From: Chloroflexota bacterium
GTDB taxonomy: Bacteria; Chloroflexota; Anaerolineae; Anaerolineales; Villigracilaceae
Direction: 5' to 3'
DNA length: 64,000 bases
Assembly (NCBI GenBank): GCA_013112685.1
Contig: JABFGC010000002.1
Coordinates: 1,870,902-1,934,901, forward strand
Of the stretch, positions 27,616 through 37,631 are shown one piece after another. How positions within the stretch are numbered: position 1 is the first letter of the stretch; each line of letters starts with the position of its first letter. A model generated the notes under the pieces. It was given only the letters and a program-made list of their open reading frames with translations. It made no database searches and was not told the origin of the DNA. A program made the position numbers and the translations under genes.

Positions 27616-28935
27616 TTACTGGGCTTGTTTCACCTTCTCCACCGCGTCTTCCAGCATCTTCGTCGTCAGCGATTTGGGACGCTCGATGGGCATGCCCAGC
27701 GCGCGCGACCAAATGTAGTTGGCTGTCACGCCGAGGGCGCGCCCCACGCCGAACAACACAGTGTAGAAATCGAATTCCCGCACGCCGTAATAATACTGGA
27801 GCGTGCCGCTGATGGCATCCACGTTCGGGGCAGGGTTCTTCGCCTTGCCCTGTTCCTTCAGCACGGTTGGGACGACATCGAAAACCATGTCCGCGAGGCG
27901 GACGAGATCGTCGTCCGGGAAGCGCGCCTTGGCGAATTCCATCTGCGCCGTAAAACGCGGATCAGGCACACGCAAAACGGCGTGACCGTAACCGGGGATG
28001 ACTTGTCCGCCGTTGAGCGTATCCCACGAGAACTGGTACAACTGCTCGCGGGTGGGCACGCCGCCGAATTTCTTATGCACGTCCAGCAGCCAGGCAAGAC
28101 ATTCCTGGTTGGCAAGTCCATGCAGCGGTCCCGCAAGACCGCTGAGTCCCGCCGCGAAGGCGAAATAAATGTCCGAGAGCGAGGAACCGACCAGATGCGT
28201 GGCGTGAGCCGAGACGTTCCCCGACTCGTGGTCGGAATGCAGGATGAAATACAGGCGGGATAATTCCGCGTATCCCTTTTTATCGGGCACTTTCATCATG
28301 CGCGCGAAGTTCGCGCCGTAATCCTGTCTGGGATTGTATTTGGGCTTTCCCTTCTCGCCGAAGTATTTCAAACGGTAGATGAACGACGCAACGACGGGCA
28401 GTTTCGCGGTCAAATTCATGCTGTCTTCGAGGGCGGGTTCCCAGTAGTCATCCTTCTTCATGCCTTCGTGATATTTCTTCGCAAAAGCCGAATCCCTTGC
28501 CAGCGCCATCACCGCCTGCGTGAAAAGGATCATTGGATGGGTATCGCGGGGCATGGCTTTCAGCATCTTGTGGACGTAATCGGGGAGTTCGGCGCGTTTC
28601 GCCCATTCGGCTTCCACTTCCAGCGCCTGCTCGCGGGTGGGGACTTCGCCGACAAGCAGCAAGTAATACAGTCCGCCCACCATCGGCATTTTGCCGCCGC
28701 GCGCCTTCGGCAGGGCTTTGAGCAGTTCCGGGATGGACATGCCGCGGAACAGGATGCCATGCGCCGGGTCCACGAAAGAGACGTCGGTCAGCAGGGATTT
28801 GATGTCGCGCATCCCGCCGATCACCTGACCGACCGTCACCTTATCCACCACCACTTCGCCGTGTTCCTTCGCAAGGGATTTGATGCGCTCACGCCAGGCC
28901 GGCAGTTGAGCAGAAATCTTTTCGTGCAGGATCAT
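27616..28935 (-). CDS. gltA: Citrate synthase, eukaryotic-type
   Basis: The 439-residue enzyme condenses oxaloacetate and acetyl-CoA. Signature blocks are HSDHESGNVSAHATHLVGS and GLAGPLHGLANQE, which include the active-site histidines, plus IPGYGHAVLR and the later aspartate region. The sequence and length follow mitochondrial citrate synthases rather than the allosteric E. coli type. AATAGGAG precedes the ATG. Malate dehydrogenase is encoded 122 bp upstream on the same strand, so consecutive TCA-cycle steps are linked. Confidence 0.93.
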   Translation of the reverse strand: MILHEKISAQLPAWRERIKSLAKEHGEVVVDKVTVGQVIGGMRDIKSLLTDVSFVDPAHGILFRGMSIPELLKALPKARGGKMPMVGGLYYLLLVGEVPTREQALEVEAEWAKRAELPDYVHKMLKAMPRDTHPMILFTQAVMALARDSAFAKKYHEGMKKDDYWEPALEDSMNLTAKLPVVASFIYRLKYFGEKGKPKYNPRQDYGANFARMMKVPDKKGYAELSRLYFILHSDHESGNVSAHATHLVGSSLSDIYFAFAAGLSGLAGPLHGLANQECLAWLLDVHKKFGGVPTREQLYQFSWDTLNGGQVIPGYGHAVLRVPDPRFTAQMEFAKARFPDDDLVRLADMVFDVVPTVLKEQGKAKNPAPNVDAISGTLQYYYGVREFDFYTVLFGVGRALGVTANYIWSRALGMPIERPKSLTTKMLEDAVEKVKQAQ

Positions 28936-28961
28936 GAGTGACTCCTATTTTGGGTATGAAG

Positions 28962-29050
28962 TACACAGGGTTAGCAGGTATACAAGCACACAGGTAAACA
29001 GGTATACAGGTATACATGAAACAGGTACACAGGTTTGCTGTGTACCCGGC
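28962..29050. repeat. Degenerate ATACCTGT repeat array in the gltA leader
   Basis: On the minus strand ATACCTGT/ACCTGTGT units recur at least six times within ~85 bp between mdh and gltA. Plus-strand traces are ACACAGGT, TATACAGG and GGTACACAGG. It may be a slippage-prone spacer or a cluster of binding sites; nothing else marks it. Confidence 0.55.
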
Positions 29051-29057
29051 TGTGAAT

Positions 29058-30053
<996 letters not shown>

Positions 30054-30099
30054 TCACTCGGACAAGAAGTACAAAATGTCACTTTTTCGACAGCAAAGG

Positions 30100-30134
30100 A
30101 AAGACTCCGCGGTCGGGCGGACCGGGGAGTCTTT
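30100..30134. terminator. Terminator of the thioredoxin reductase gene
   Basis: AAAGACTCCGCGGTC and the arm GACCGGGGAGTCTTT form a GC-rich stem flanked by A and T runs. It lies 21 bp past the trxB stop on the minus strand and upstream of the mdh promoter region. Confidence 0.75.
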
Positions 30135-30155
30135 CAAACGCTTCTTTCTGGACCT

Positions 30156-31097
30156 TTAGCCTTCTTCTGCTTCGAGGAACCTTGTCGCCTGGATGGCTGC
30201 CGCCGCCCCCATCCCCGCCGAAGTGACCACCTGGCGGAAGGTGGGATCCGCCGCCTCGCCCGCCGCAAACACGCCGCGGACGCTGGTCTCCATCTTTTCG
30301 TTGACCTTGATGTAGCCGAGACCGTTCATTTCCAGTTTGCCCTTGAACATCTCTGTGTTCGGGGTGTGACCGATGAAGATGAACAGACCGTCGGTTTCAA
30401 AGATGGTCTCTTCGCCGGTCTTCACGTTCCTGAGTCGCAACACCTCCACCTTATCCGTCCCGATCACTTCGGTGACAACGGTATCCAGGATGAAGTTCAT
30501 CTTAGGGTGTTCCTTCGCGCGCTTCTGCAAGATCGCGCCCGCGCGGAACTCGTCCCGCCGGTGGATGAGCGTGACCGAAGAAGCGTAACGGGTGATAAAA
30601 AGCCCTTCTTCAAAGGCGCTGTCGCCGCCGCCCACGATGACAACTTTCTTGTCCTTGAAGAACCAGCCGTCGCAGGTGGCGCAGTAGGAAACGCCGCGCC
30701 CGGTCAATTCCATCTCGCCGGGGATGTTGAGATGCACGGGACTCGCGCCGGTGGTCACGATGACCGTATCGGCTTTGTATTCGCCCGCATCCGTCCTGAC
30801 CGTATAGGGGCGCGCTGAAAAATCCACTTCGTTCGCCAGGTCGTATTCGATCCTCGCGCCGAAATTTTCCGCCTGTTTTTGGAACAATTCTCCCAACTGA
30901 GCCCCGCCCACGCCTTCGGGGAAGCCGGGGTAATTTTCGATGGTGTGCGTCAGCGCCGCCTGCCCGCCCAACTGCATGCCGGTCAGCACCACGGGAGCCA
31001 GTTCCGCCCGGGCGGCATACAGAGCCGCTGAAAGTCCCGCCGGACCCGCTCCCAGCACCAAAACTTTTACGTGATTTCCGTTTCCGTTATTCGACAT
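30156..31097 (-). CDS. trxB: Thioredoxin reductase
   Basis: The ~313-residue flavoprotein moves electrons from NADPH to thioredoxin. It has [15 protein letters not shown] (FAD motif), MQLGGQ, the redox pair in CATCDGWFF, and [15 protein letters not shown] for NADPH binding. The C-terminal FAD motif reads [18 protein letters not shown]. The start ATG 31097 (MSNNGNG) follows AGGAAG; the upstream extension is low-complexity. It is followed by a terminator and appears monocistronic. Confidence 0.9.
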   Translation of the reverse strand: MSNNGNGNHVKVLVLGAGPAGLSAALYAARAELAPVVLTGMQLGGQAALTHTIENYPGFPEGVGGAQLGELFQKQAENFGARIEYDLANEVDFSARPYTVRTDAGEYKADTVIVTTGASPVHLNIPGEMELTGRGVSYCATCDGWFFKDKKVVIVGGGDSAFEEGLFITRYASSVTLIHRRDEFRAGAILQKRAKEHPKMNFILDTVVTEVIGTDKVEVLRLRNVKTGEETIFETDGLFIFIGHTPNTEMFKGKLEMNGLGYIKVNEKMETSVRGVFAAGEAADPTFRQVVTSAGMGAAAAIQATRFLEAEEG

Positions 31098-31217
31098 CGA
31101 TTCTTCCTGATCGTTTGTGATTTCAACCGTATTCGAGACGCCGCCATCTGCCGTCCTATTACCGTCCCGCATTGTATCAGATGCTTACAGGCATGAAAAG
31201 TTGCAGGTGGAGAACAA

Positions 31218-31285
31218 GACGATAGACCATGGACCACAGACGATGGCAAACGGTTTCAAGGGTTGTCCACGGTCCATGGTCCGTT
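31218..31285. repeat. Palindromic GACGATGG-family element (intergenic copy)
   Basis: AGACGATAGACCATGGACCACAGACG faces GTCCACGGTCCATGGTCCG, its imperfect reverse complement. It lies between divergent trxB and the small membrane protein gene at 31410 and belongs to the family at 3721, 4674 and 54986. Confidence 0.65.
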
Positions 31286-31313
31286 AACACTCCTCCAATG
31301 CACCGTCCACAGT

Positions 31314-31365
31314 CTCCACAATCTCTGGCGAGGACGTCCACATTTTCTCCATAATGGATTGATAC
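31314..31365 (+). promoter_or_regulatory. Shared 52 bp promoter element, copy 1
   Basis: It begins CTCCACAATCTCTGGCGAGG and ends GGATTGATAC, 45 nt before ATG 31410. It aligns without gaps to 39307-39358 and 39903-39954. TCCACA-like units at positions 2, 24 and 35 are spaced by multiples of 11 bp, as in OmpR/PhoB-type operators. GATAC at the end sits where a -10 box is expected. Confidence 0.65.
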
Positions 31366-31409
31366 ATTTTGAGGTATCAAAGAAAAAGGATTTTCCTACT
31401 AAGGTCAAC

Positions 31410-31820
31410 ATGGTTTCACAGACTCAACCTGTTCTCATTTTAAAAGGGCTTTTGACATTCTCTGTCATTGCAACTTTGATCCATTTCACGGATAACTATC
31501 TGTACTTTGAACATTACCCCCAACCCGCTTGGATATCGCAATTTGGCATCATTCGAACCTGGTTTTTATGGACGGCAACGGGAGTGTTGGGGTATTGGTT
31601 TTACAAAAACCAGCGGTTCATGCTGGCGCAATTGTGCCTGCTCATTTACGCCTTTTGCGGACTCTCCAGCCTGGGGCATTATCTGTACGGCAGCATGGCT
31701 GAGTTTTCACCGAAAATGCATGTCCTTATCCTGGCAGATGGATTGGCAGGCGCGGGAATCCTTGGGTTTGTTTTGTGGTCGTTTTTCTTCATAGAACGAA
31801 GAATCAAAACTCAGTCATAA
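31410..31820 (+). CDS. Hypothetical four-helix membrane protein
   Basis: The 136-residue protein (start MVSQTQPVLILKGLLTF) has about four helices. Conserved-looking polar positions include HFTDNYLYFEHYP after helix 1 and GHYLYGSM near helix 3. I know no function. It is the first gene of the plus-strand cluster and has the 52 bp element in its promoter. ATG 31410 is chosen because the upstream frame runs through the promoter element. Confidence 0.65.
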   Translation: MVSQTQPVLILKGLLTFSVIATLIHFTDNYLYFEHYPQPAWISQFGIIRTWFLWTATGVLGYWFYKNQRFMLAQLCLLIYAFCGLSSLGHYLYGSMAEFSPKMHVLILADGLAGAGILGFVLWSFFFIERRIKTQS

Positions 31821-31869
31821 GTTGGAACGCGCATCTTCTAGCGAATCAAACCAACCTGGAGGCAGACTC

Positions 31870-32028
31870 ATGCGAAAAGTAGTGTACACATTGTTCCGCA
31901 CATTTCATTTGATGCTGATGACGGAACGCATCATAAGCAAGGCGGTCGTTTCGTTATCAGAGCGGCATGATAAAACGCTTCAAGGAATATTCGAAGAAAA
32001 AAGCCGAAGAATGGCTTCAAAGTCCTGA
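31870..32028 (+). CDS. Small hypothetical protein
   Basis: The 52-residue protein MRKVVYTLFRTFHLMLMTERI... has a good GGAGG site 6 bp before its ATG. It is basic and helical, with a central hydrophobic stretch and a charged C-terminus. The gene lies between a membrane protein and a rhodanese, all in one direction. Evidence for coding is only position and the Shine-Dalgarno. Confidence 0.4.
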   Translation: MRKVVYTLFRTFHLMLMTERIISKAVVSLSERHDKTLQGIFEEKSRRMASKS

Positions 32029-32056
32029 TTTCTAAACTTGACCCAAGGAGAAAATC

Positions 32057-32878
32057 ATGAATCGACATAATGCCCTGATCGAAGCCGAAGAACTCCTACA
32101 ACGAGTAAAAAATGAAAATATTCGCATCTTCGATGCCACCATCACCGACGACGCATACCTGCAAAAGCATATCCCTGGAGCGGTATATTTCGACCATGAA
32201 CGTTTTTCAGATTCCAACAGCCCTTATATGTTTACGATCCCGCCGGAAGGCCTACTTGAAGGACAGATCGGCAGGGCGGGAATTTCCAACGATTCAGAAG
32301 TGATCGTTTACGCCTGCGGGATGCTCCCGTATGCCATCCGCGCCTGGTGGGTGCTGAAGTATGCAGGGCTTGAAAACGTGCGCATTCTCAATGGCGGATT
32401 TTCGGCATGGGAAAAGGCGGGTGGGAGGGTCGAACAGGAGGCGAGGCAGTACGAACCTGCAAATTTCAAAGCGCGTTTCAATCCGTCCATGCTTGCAGAC
32501 AAAGACGAAGTCCTGGCTTCCATGGACAAGGACGAGGTTGCCATCGTCAACGTATTGCCCCAAGAAAGCTATGAAGCCTCGCATATTTCAGGCTCGATTA
32601 ACGTCAACTGCATGGAGTTGATGCAAGGTGATTTTAGTCATGGGTTCGATTACCTCCTTCCCAATGATGATCTGGCACTCAGGTTGAAAGAAGTTTCGCA
32701 AAATGAACGCATCATCACCTATTGTGGCGGGGGAATCGCGGCGGCTGTCAACGCCCTGGCGCACTTGATGATTGGGCACAAGAACGTCGCTGTGTATGAC
32801 GGGTCGATGTATGAATGGCTGGCGGAAAAATTACCCACAGTTGGAACGGGGAAATGGGAGGTGTGGGTGCAGCAATAA
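32057..32878 (+). CDS. Two-domain rhodanese sulfurtransferase
   Basis: The 273-residue protein has two rhodanese domains. The first (about 8-125) contains GAVYFDHERFSD and a cysteine loop VYACGMLPYA. The second has the catalytic-type loop TYCGGGIAAA around residue 224. The family transfers sulfane sulfur from thiosulfate or 3-mercaptopyruvate to thiols. AAGGAG precedes the ATG. It stands in a cluster that also holds a NifS-rhodanese fusion, so sulfur transfer seems to be a shared theme. Confidence 0.87.
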   Translation: MNRHNALIEAEELLQRVKNENIRIFDATITDDAYLQKHIPGAVYFDHERFSDSNSPYMFTIPPEGLLEGQIGRAGISNDSEVIVYACGMLPYAIRAWWVLKYAGLENVRILNGGFSAWEKAGGRVEQEARQYEPANFKARFNPSMLADKDEVLASMDKDEVAIVNVLPQESYEASHISGSINVNCMELMQGDFSHGFDYLLPNDDLALRLKEVSQNERIITYCGGGIAAAVNALAHLMIGHKNVAVYDGSMYEWLAEKLPTVGTGKWEVWVQQ

Positions 32879-32920
32879 ACGACCGTAACGCCAAAACAAA
32901 CCATCAAACAGGAGTACAAA

Positions 32921-33469
32921 ATGACAGCTCGCACAGACACCCGCTCGATCAACACGACCTATGCAAGGATTGCCGGTTTCACTTTCATCTTCTATATCGT
33001 TGCTGGAATGACCAGTCTGTCACTGGGCAGTGATTCCCAGGTTACAGAATTGCTATATTTTCTACAGAACGCCTCCGCCCTCGTGCTGGGCGTGACGCTA
33101 TACATGCTTACACGCGAATATGGCCAGGCGCTCGCTTTGCTAGCACTGACCTTCCGCATTTTGGAAGCGGTGCATGATAAAAGCGAGATCTTCTTCGCAT
33201 TTGGAAGCCTGCTCTTCTGCTGGCTTCTTCTGCGCGGGCGGCTGATCCCCGCAGCCTTGGCATGGCTTGGGGTAATTGCCTCGGCTCTTCTGGTCGTGAT
33301 CCTGCCCCTCCAGCTTGCGGGAGTGCTAGCTGGCGCGGGTTGGGCATCATCAGCTACATGGATGATTTGGATGCCGATGCTGGTATTCGAAGTGACGCTC
33401 GCGCTGTGGCTGATAATCAAAGGGGTAAGCGCCGGACAACAAAATATGACTGTATCAAATTCGATTTAA
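32921..33469 (+). CDS. DUF4386 membrane protein
   Basis: The 182-residue protein starts with the DUF4386 pattern: TYARIAGFTFIFYIVAGM after a short polar leader. About five to six helices follow, ending in WLIIKGVSAG. Function of the family is unknown. It is one of three such proteins here (also 34489 and 39989). The quinone-oxidoreductase-like gene begins 13 bp after its stop. Confidence 0.8.
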   Translation: MTARTDTRSINTTYARIAGFTFIFYIVAGMTSLSLGSDSQVTELLYFLQNASALVLGVTLYMLTREYGQALALLALTFRILEAVHDKSEIFFAFGSLLFCWLLLRGRLIPAALAWLGVIASALLVVILPLQLAGVLAGAGWASSATWMIWMPMLVFEVTLALWLIIKGVSAGQQNMTVSNSI

Positions 33470-33482
33470 TGTAAGAGAAAAA

Positions 33483-34444
33483 ATGAAAACGGTGATCTAC
33501 TCAAATTACGGTTCCCCAGACGTCCTCGAAATCGTGGAGATGGAAAAACCCCTCCCCAAGGAAAATGAAACCCTGGTGAAAGTCCGCGCCTCATCCGTGA
33601 ACATCGCGGAGTGGTACGCCATGACGGGCTTGCCGCTAGCCCGCCTCGGCAGTGGATTCTTCAAGCCAAAGGACACACGTCTTGGGGTGGATTTCGCGGG
33701 CGTGGTCGAGGCGGTCGGCAAAAACGTCACGGATTTCAAACCCGGCGATCAAGTCTTCGGCGGAAGAGGCGGGGCGTGGGCTGAATTCGTCACCGTGCGC
33801 AAAGCAATCGCGCGAAAGCCAGCCAACGTCACATTCGAAGAAGCGGCGGCGGTTCCCACGGCGGGGATCACCGCCCTGCAGGGTCTCCGCGATGTCGGAA
33901 AAATCCAGCCGGGACAGAAAGTCCTGATCAATGGCGCGTCGGGAGGCGTAGGCTCGTTCGCGGTGCAGATCGCGAAGGCATTCGGCGCGGAAGTGACCGC
34001 CGTGTGCAGCACAAGAAACGTCGAGTGCGCCCGTTCGCACGGGGCTGATCATGTTTTCGATTACACCAAGGAGGATTTCACTCGAAGCGCCAGCAGTATG
34101 ACCTGCTGCTCGACGTCAATGGAAGACGATCCTGGTTCGAATACAAGCGCGTGCTCAAGCCGGACGCCACGGCTGTCATCGTCGGCGGACCGAGGACGCC
34201 TCTGATTGGTCCGCTCAGCCATGTCATCGGGATGAAACTCGCATCGCTGGGTTCGAAGCGGAAGGTGTTATTCTTTGTCGCCAAATTCAACCGGGAGGAT
34301 ATGACAGCGCTTAAAGACCTGCTCGAAACCGGAAAGATCAAACCTTTAGTCGAGCGCACTTACCCGCTGACGCAAATCGCCAATGCCATGCGATATTTGG
34401 GTACGGGTCACGCACAGGGAAAAATCGTTGTCATGATGGGATAG
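33483..34444 (+). CDS. NAD(P)-dependent quinone oxidoreductase-like MDR protein, one frameshift
   Basis: Medium-chain dehydrogenase/reductase of the zinc-free quinone oxidoreductase branch: GVDFAGVVEAVGKNV, GGAWAEFV, EEAAAVPTAGITALQ, and the nucleotide-binding INGASGGVGSFAVQIAK. One base is missing near 34091; the frame from about 34091 to 34444 (VLKPDATAVIVGGPR ... TGKIKPLVERTYPL) completes the enzyme. A close relative is at 38312-39283. DUF4386 genes flank it on both sides, and it is probably cotranscribed with them. Confidence 0.82.
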
Positions 34445-34488
34445 ATGAATTTCTGCGCCTCATATACGACAAGATCAGGAGAAAACAA

Positions 34489-35202
34489 ATGACAAACCGA
34501 ACCATTGACACCTCGCCGCAAATCCATGCGCGGGTAGCCGGAATTCTATATTTGATCGTCATCGCCGCGGGAATTATCGCCCAGATGTTCATTAGCGGCA
34601 GGATCGTCGTCAATGGCGACGCTGCGGCGACGGCAGCCAACATTCTGACCCATAAGAACCTGTTTCAATTGGGCTTCACGATCTACCTCATTGAAATGAC
34701 CTCCCAGATTGCCATGACGGTATTCTTATACGTTTTGTTGAAGCCGGCAAGCAGGAGCATTTCCTTGCTTGCGCTATTTTTCGGTCTCACCGGTTGCATC
34801 ATCAAGACGCTTAGCCGTCTCTTTTATATTGCTCCATTGCTCGTCTTGGGAGGTGTCCCCTACCTGAATGTGTTCAACGCCGAACAGCTGCAAGCGTTGG
34901 CGCTCCTCTTGCTCAATGTAAACGACCGGGCGGCAGGAATCGCATTGCCATTCTTCGGAATTTCGACTTTCATGAATGGATATTTGATCTTCCAATCCGC
35001 GTTTCTACCGCGATTTTTAGGTATATTATCCATGCTGGGAGGTTTGGGCTGGCTGACATTCCTGTATCCACCGCTTGGCAACCAATTATTCCCATACATT
35101 GCCGCCCTCGCACTCATTGGGAGTGTGTCGCAGATCCTGTGGCTTTTGATTAGAGGCGTAGACACTGAACAGTGGATAAGGCGTGCTGCCGCATCCACTT
35201 GA
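34489..35202 (+). CDS. DUF4386 membrane protein
   Basis: The 237-residue protein has the typical start HARVAGILYLIVIAAGI, a periplasmic-type segment with GRIVVNGDAAATAANI, then FQLGFTIYLIEM and about six helices. FGISTFMNGYLIFQSAFLPR and LGGLGWLTFLYPPL match the longer DUF4386 subgroup. AGGAG precedes the ATG. No function is known; it lies between an oxidoreductase and a LysE-type exporter. Confidence 0.85.
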   Translation: MTNRTIDTSPQIHARVAGILYLIVIAAGIIAQMFISGRIVVNGDAAATAANILTHKNLFQLGFTIYLIEMTSQIAMTVFLYVLLKPASRSISLLALFFGLTGCIIKTLSRLFYIAPLLVLGGVPYLNVFNAEQLQALALLLLNVNDRAAGIALPFFGISTFMNGYLIFQSAFLPRFLGILSMLGGLGWLTFLYPPLGNQLFPYIAALALIGSVSQILWLLIRGVDTEQWIRRAAAST

Positions 35203-35253
35203 TCAACGAATCTGGATGTTCGATGGGAAAACCCATTCAGATGTTGGAGGAAT

Positions 35254-35880
35254 TTGATGATTGAGCCAGCCAAATTTGTCTTGTTCGCCGGCGTCTCGTG
35301 GGCGCTAATCATCGCCCCCGGACCAGATATGCTCTACGTCATTACCCGCGGGATGGCTCACGGGCGCAGGGCGGGCATCGTGTCGGCAATTGGCGTCATT
35401 TGCGGTATCTTGGTCCACACCATGGCGGCGGCATTCGGAATGACTTTGATCTTCCAGACATCGGCGTCCGCCTTTCTCATGGTCAAATATCTCGGCGCAA
35501 TCTATTTGATCTATCTTGGCATCAAAGCCTGGCAGGATAAAAGTACCTTCAGTCTTCAACCCTCATCCGCACGTACAAGTTCACGGTCTCTTTTCTGGCA
35601 AGGTGTGTTGTCGAACGTTCTCAATCCCAAAATAGCCGTCTTCTTTTTGGCGTTCCTGCCTCAGTTTGTGGATCGGGAGAGCAGTCAGGTGACTTTGCAG
35701 ATGGCAATCCTGGGTCTGACATTTGCGTTCTTCGGGCTGTGTTTCCTGGCCGCGGTCGGCTATTTCGCAGGCGCTGTTGGAGCGTGGTTGACAAATCAGC
35801 CTCGTTACACAAAGTCGTTCCGCTGGCTGACCGGTGGTATTCTGGTCCGTTTGGGTACGCGGCTTGCATTAAGCGAATAA
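35254..35880 (+). CDS. LysE-family translocator
   Basis: The 208-residue protein has six hydrophobic helices and the family motif PGPDMLYVITRG near residues 22-33, followed by GRRAGIVSAIGVICG and WQGVLSNVLNPKIAVFFLAFLPQF. LysE/RhtB proteins export amino acids and related compounds. TTGGAGG lies before the start. It is cotranscribed with the cysteine desulfurase gene 20 bp downstream, which may hint at export of cysteine or a by-product; that is inference. Confidence 0.87.
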   Translation: MMIEPAKFVLFAGVSWALIIAPGPDMLYVITRGMAHGRRAGIVSAIGVICGILVHTMAAAFGMTLIFQTSASAFLMVKYLGAIYLIYLGIKAWQDKSTFSLQPSSARTSSRSLFWQGVLSNVLNPKIAVFFLAFLPQFVDRESSQVTLQMAILGLTFAFFGLCFLAAVGYFAGAVGAWLTNQPRYTKSFRWLTGGILVRLGTRLALSE

Positions 35881-35900
35881 AGTAAACTTGGAGATACACG

Positions 35901-37457
35901 ATGGAAATCCAATACTTTGAATTTTTGAAATATCTTGTTCGTTTCAATCGGCAGGTCTATCTCGATCATAACGCAACGACGCCGGTCGGCGACCGTGTCC
36001 GAAGTAAGATGGAACGGGTTTTGAAATATCAATATGGCAATCCATCGTCCTTTTATGGCTTGGGCAGGAAATCTGCCGGGTTGGTGGAACAAGCCCGGAA
36101 GCAGGTGTCGCAGGTAATTCACGCCGACCCATCCGAGGTCATTTTCACCAGCTGCGCATCTGAATCCAACAATGCGGTGCTCAAATCGGTTGCCGCCCAC
36201 TTTTACCCTAAAAAGAAAAAGATTATTTCCTCACCGATCGAACACCCTTCCGTAACGAATACGCTGGCGTATCTGGAAACCCAGGGTGTGCTTGTCGAAT
36301 ATTGCCGCGTGGACGATAAAGGGCGGGTATTGTTGGCTGATTTGGAGAAGCGGATGGATCGGGATACCTTCCTGGTCTGTTGCATCCTTGCCAACAATGA
36401 AACCGGCGTCATTCAAGACATCGGCACAGTGACGAAGATCGCCAGGCGGCATGGCGCGCTGGTGCTGACGGATTGCGTGCAAGCGTTAGGAAAGATGCCG
36501 ATTGACGTCCACGCCTGGGACGTGGATTACGCCTCGTTCTCGGCTCACAAACTGTATGGACCAAAAGGTATCGGCGCCCTGTACGTAAAACGGGGCAGTC
36601 CCTTCATGCCGCTGCTGCATGGCGGTCATCAGGAAGGCGGGATGCGGGCTGGGACTGAAAACCTCCACAATATCGTCGGGTTTGGCGCCGCCTGCCAGGA
36701 TGTGGACAAACTTCTAGCGCATACCAAACAAATCCGGGTGTTGAAGCGGCAATTGATCCAGCGGCTCAGGGAGATCAAACCCAATTGCGTGATCAACACG
36801 CCGGAAGCCGAAGCGGAATGCCTGCCGAACACGCTCAGCATTACCTTTCCCGGCGTGGACAATGCCGGGCTGATGGGCATGTTGGATTTTCGCGGGATCG
36901 CCGTCTCCGCTGGTTCTGCGTGCAGCACCGGGGAGGACACGCCTTCGCATGTGTTGAAAGCAATCGGCTTATCGGATCAAGCCGCGCGCGAGACCATTCG
37001 GATCAGTTTAGGGCATGGCAACACCGCGCGCGACATCCGGTACATGACACAGGTGGTGCAGGATTTTATTGAAGGCCGCGTCTCGTTTGTTAACATGCTC
37101 GCACCTGCGCAATTGAATGAAACCATCCTGTTCGATGAAAAGACTTTCATCCTCGACGTACGTCCGCCAGACGATCGGAAACAATTCAAGGGGCTGCCGA
37201 ACGCGCATGAGGTCAATCCCCTCCAGGTCGAAAGATATTTGAAACAACTTCCACGCGAGAAGCGAATCCTGGTGTATTGTCCGGGAGGCGGGCTATCCGT
37301 CATGATCTCGTATTACTTGAGGGCAAAAGGCTTCAAGCGCGTCACCAATCTGCGCGGCGGACTCGATGCCTGGAGAAAGCGGCGCGGTGATCTTTATCAA
37401 AAATATGCCGGGCAAAATGTAAGCGTTCTCCAACCAGACTCAGAAATACCCTCGTGA
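35901..37457 (+). CDS. Cysteine desulfurase fused to a rhodanese domain
   Basis: Residues ~18-395 are a NifS/IscS-type PLP enzyme: YLDHNATTP, H115 in SPIEHPS, FSAHKLYGPKG with PLP lysine K217, and the mobile active-site loop SAGSACSTGEDTPSH with C341. Residues ~410-500 form a rhodanese domain (ILDVRPPDD, then C460 in VYCPGGGLS). The desulfurase takes sulfur from cysteine as a persulfide, and the attached rhodanese could receive it within the same chain. The short loop with C341 resembles group I NifS enzymes. AACTTGGAG precedes the ATG. Most cysteine desulfurases are ~400 residues, so the fusion is notable. Confidence 0.9.
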   Translation: MEIQYFEFLKYLVRFNRQVYLDHNATTPVGDRVRSKMERVLKYQYGNPSSFYGLGRKSAGLVEQARKQVSQVIHADPSEVIFTSCASESNNAVLKSVAAHFYPKKKKIISSPIEHPSVTNTLAYLETQGVLVEYCRVDDKGRVLLADLEKRMDRDTFLVCCILANNETGVIQDIGTVTKIARRHGALVLTDCVQALGKMPIDVHAWDVDYASFSAHKLYGPKGIGALYVKRGSPFMPLLHGGHQEGGMRAGTENLHNIVGFGAACQDVDKLLAHTKQIRVLKRQLIQRLREIKPNCVINTPEAEAECLPNTLSITFPGVDNAGLMGMLDFRGIAVSAGSACSTGEDTPSHVLKAIGLSDQAARETIRISLGHGNTARDIRYMTQVVQDFIEGRVSFVNMLAPAQLNETILFDEKTFILDVRPPDDRKQFKGLPNAHEVNPLQVERYLKQLPREKRILVYCPGGGLSVMISYYLRAKGFKRVTNLRGGLDAWRKRRGDLYQKYAGQNVSVLQPDSEIPS

Positions 37458-37542
37458 AAGCCGTTTGTTATGAGACCTTAAGTTCACTGGAAACTCCGCA
37501 ACTCAAATAAGCCGCCATCTCGATGCCATGAAGGAATTGGAC

Positions 37543-37564
37543 AGAAATGTCGTAGAAATGTCAT
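37543..37564 (+). promoter_or_regulatory. Tandem 11 bp repeat upstream of the HTH gene
   Basis: AGAAATGTCGT and AGAAATGTCAT follow one another without a gap. The 11 bp spacing places both on one face of the helix, typical of a direct-repeat operator. A TATATT -10-like box is at 37603-37608. Confidence 0.5.
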
Positions 37565-37631
37565 ATCTTTGACGTTGTGCCGCCATTAATGTCCGGTTAG
37601 GATATATTCCAAAACAGAAATGGAGGTTGGC

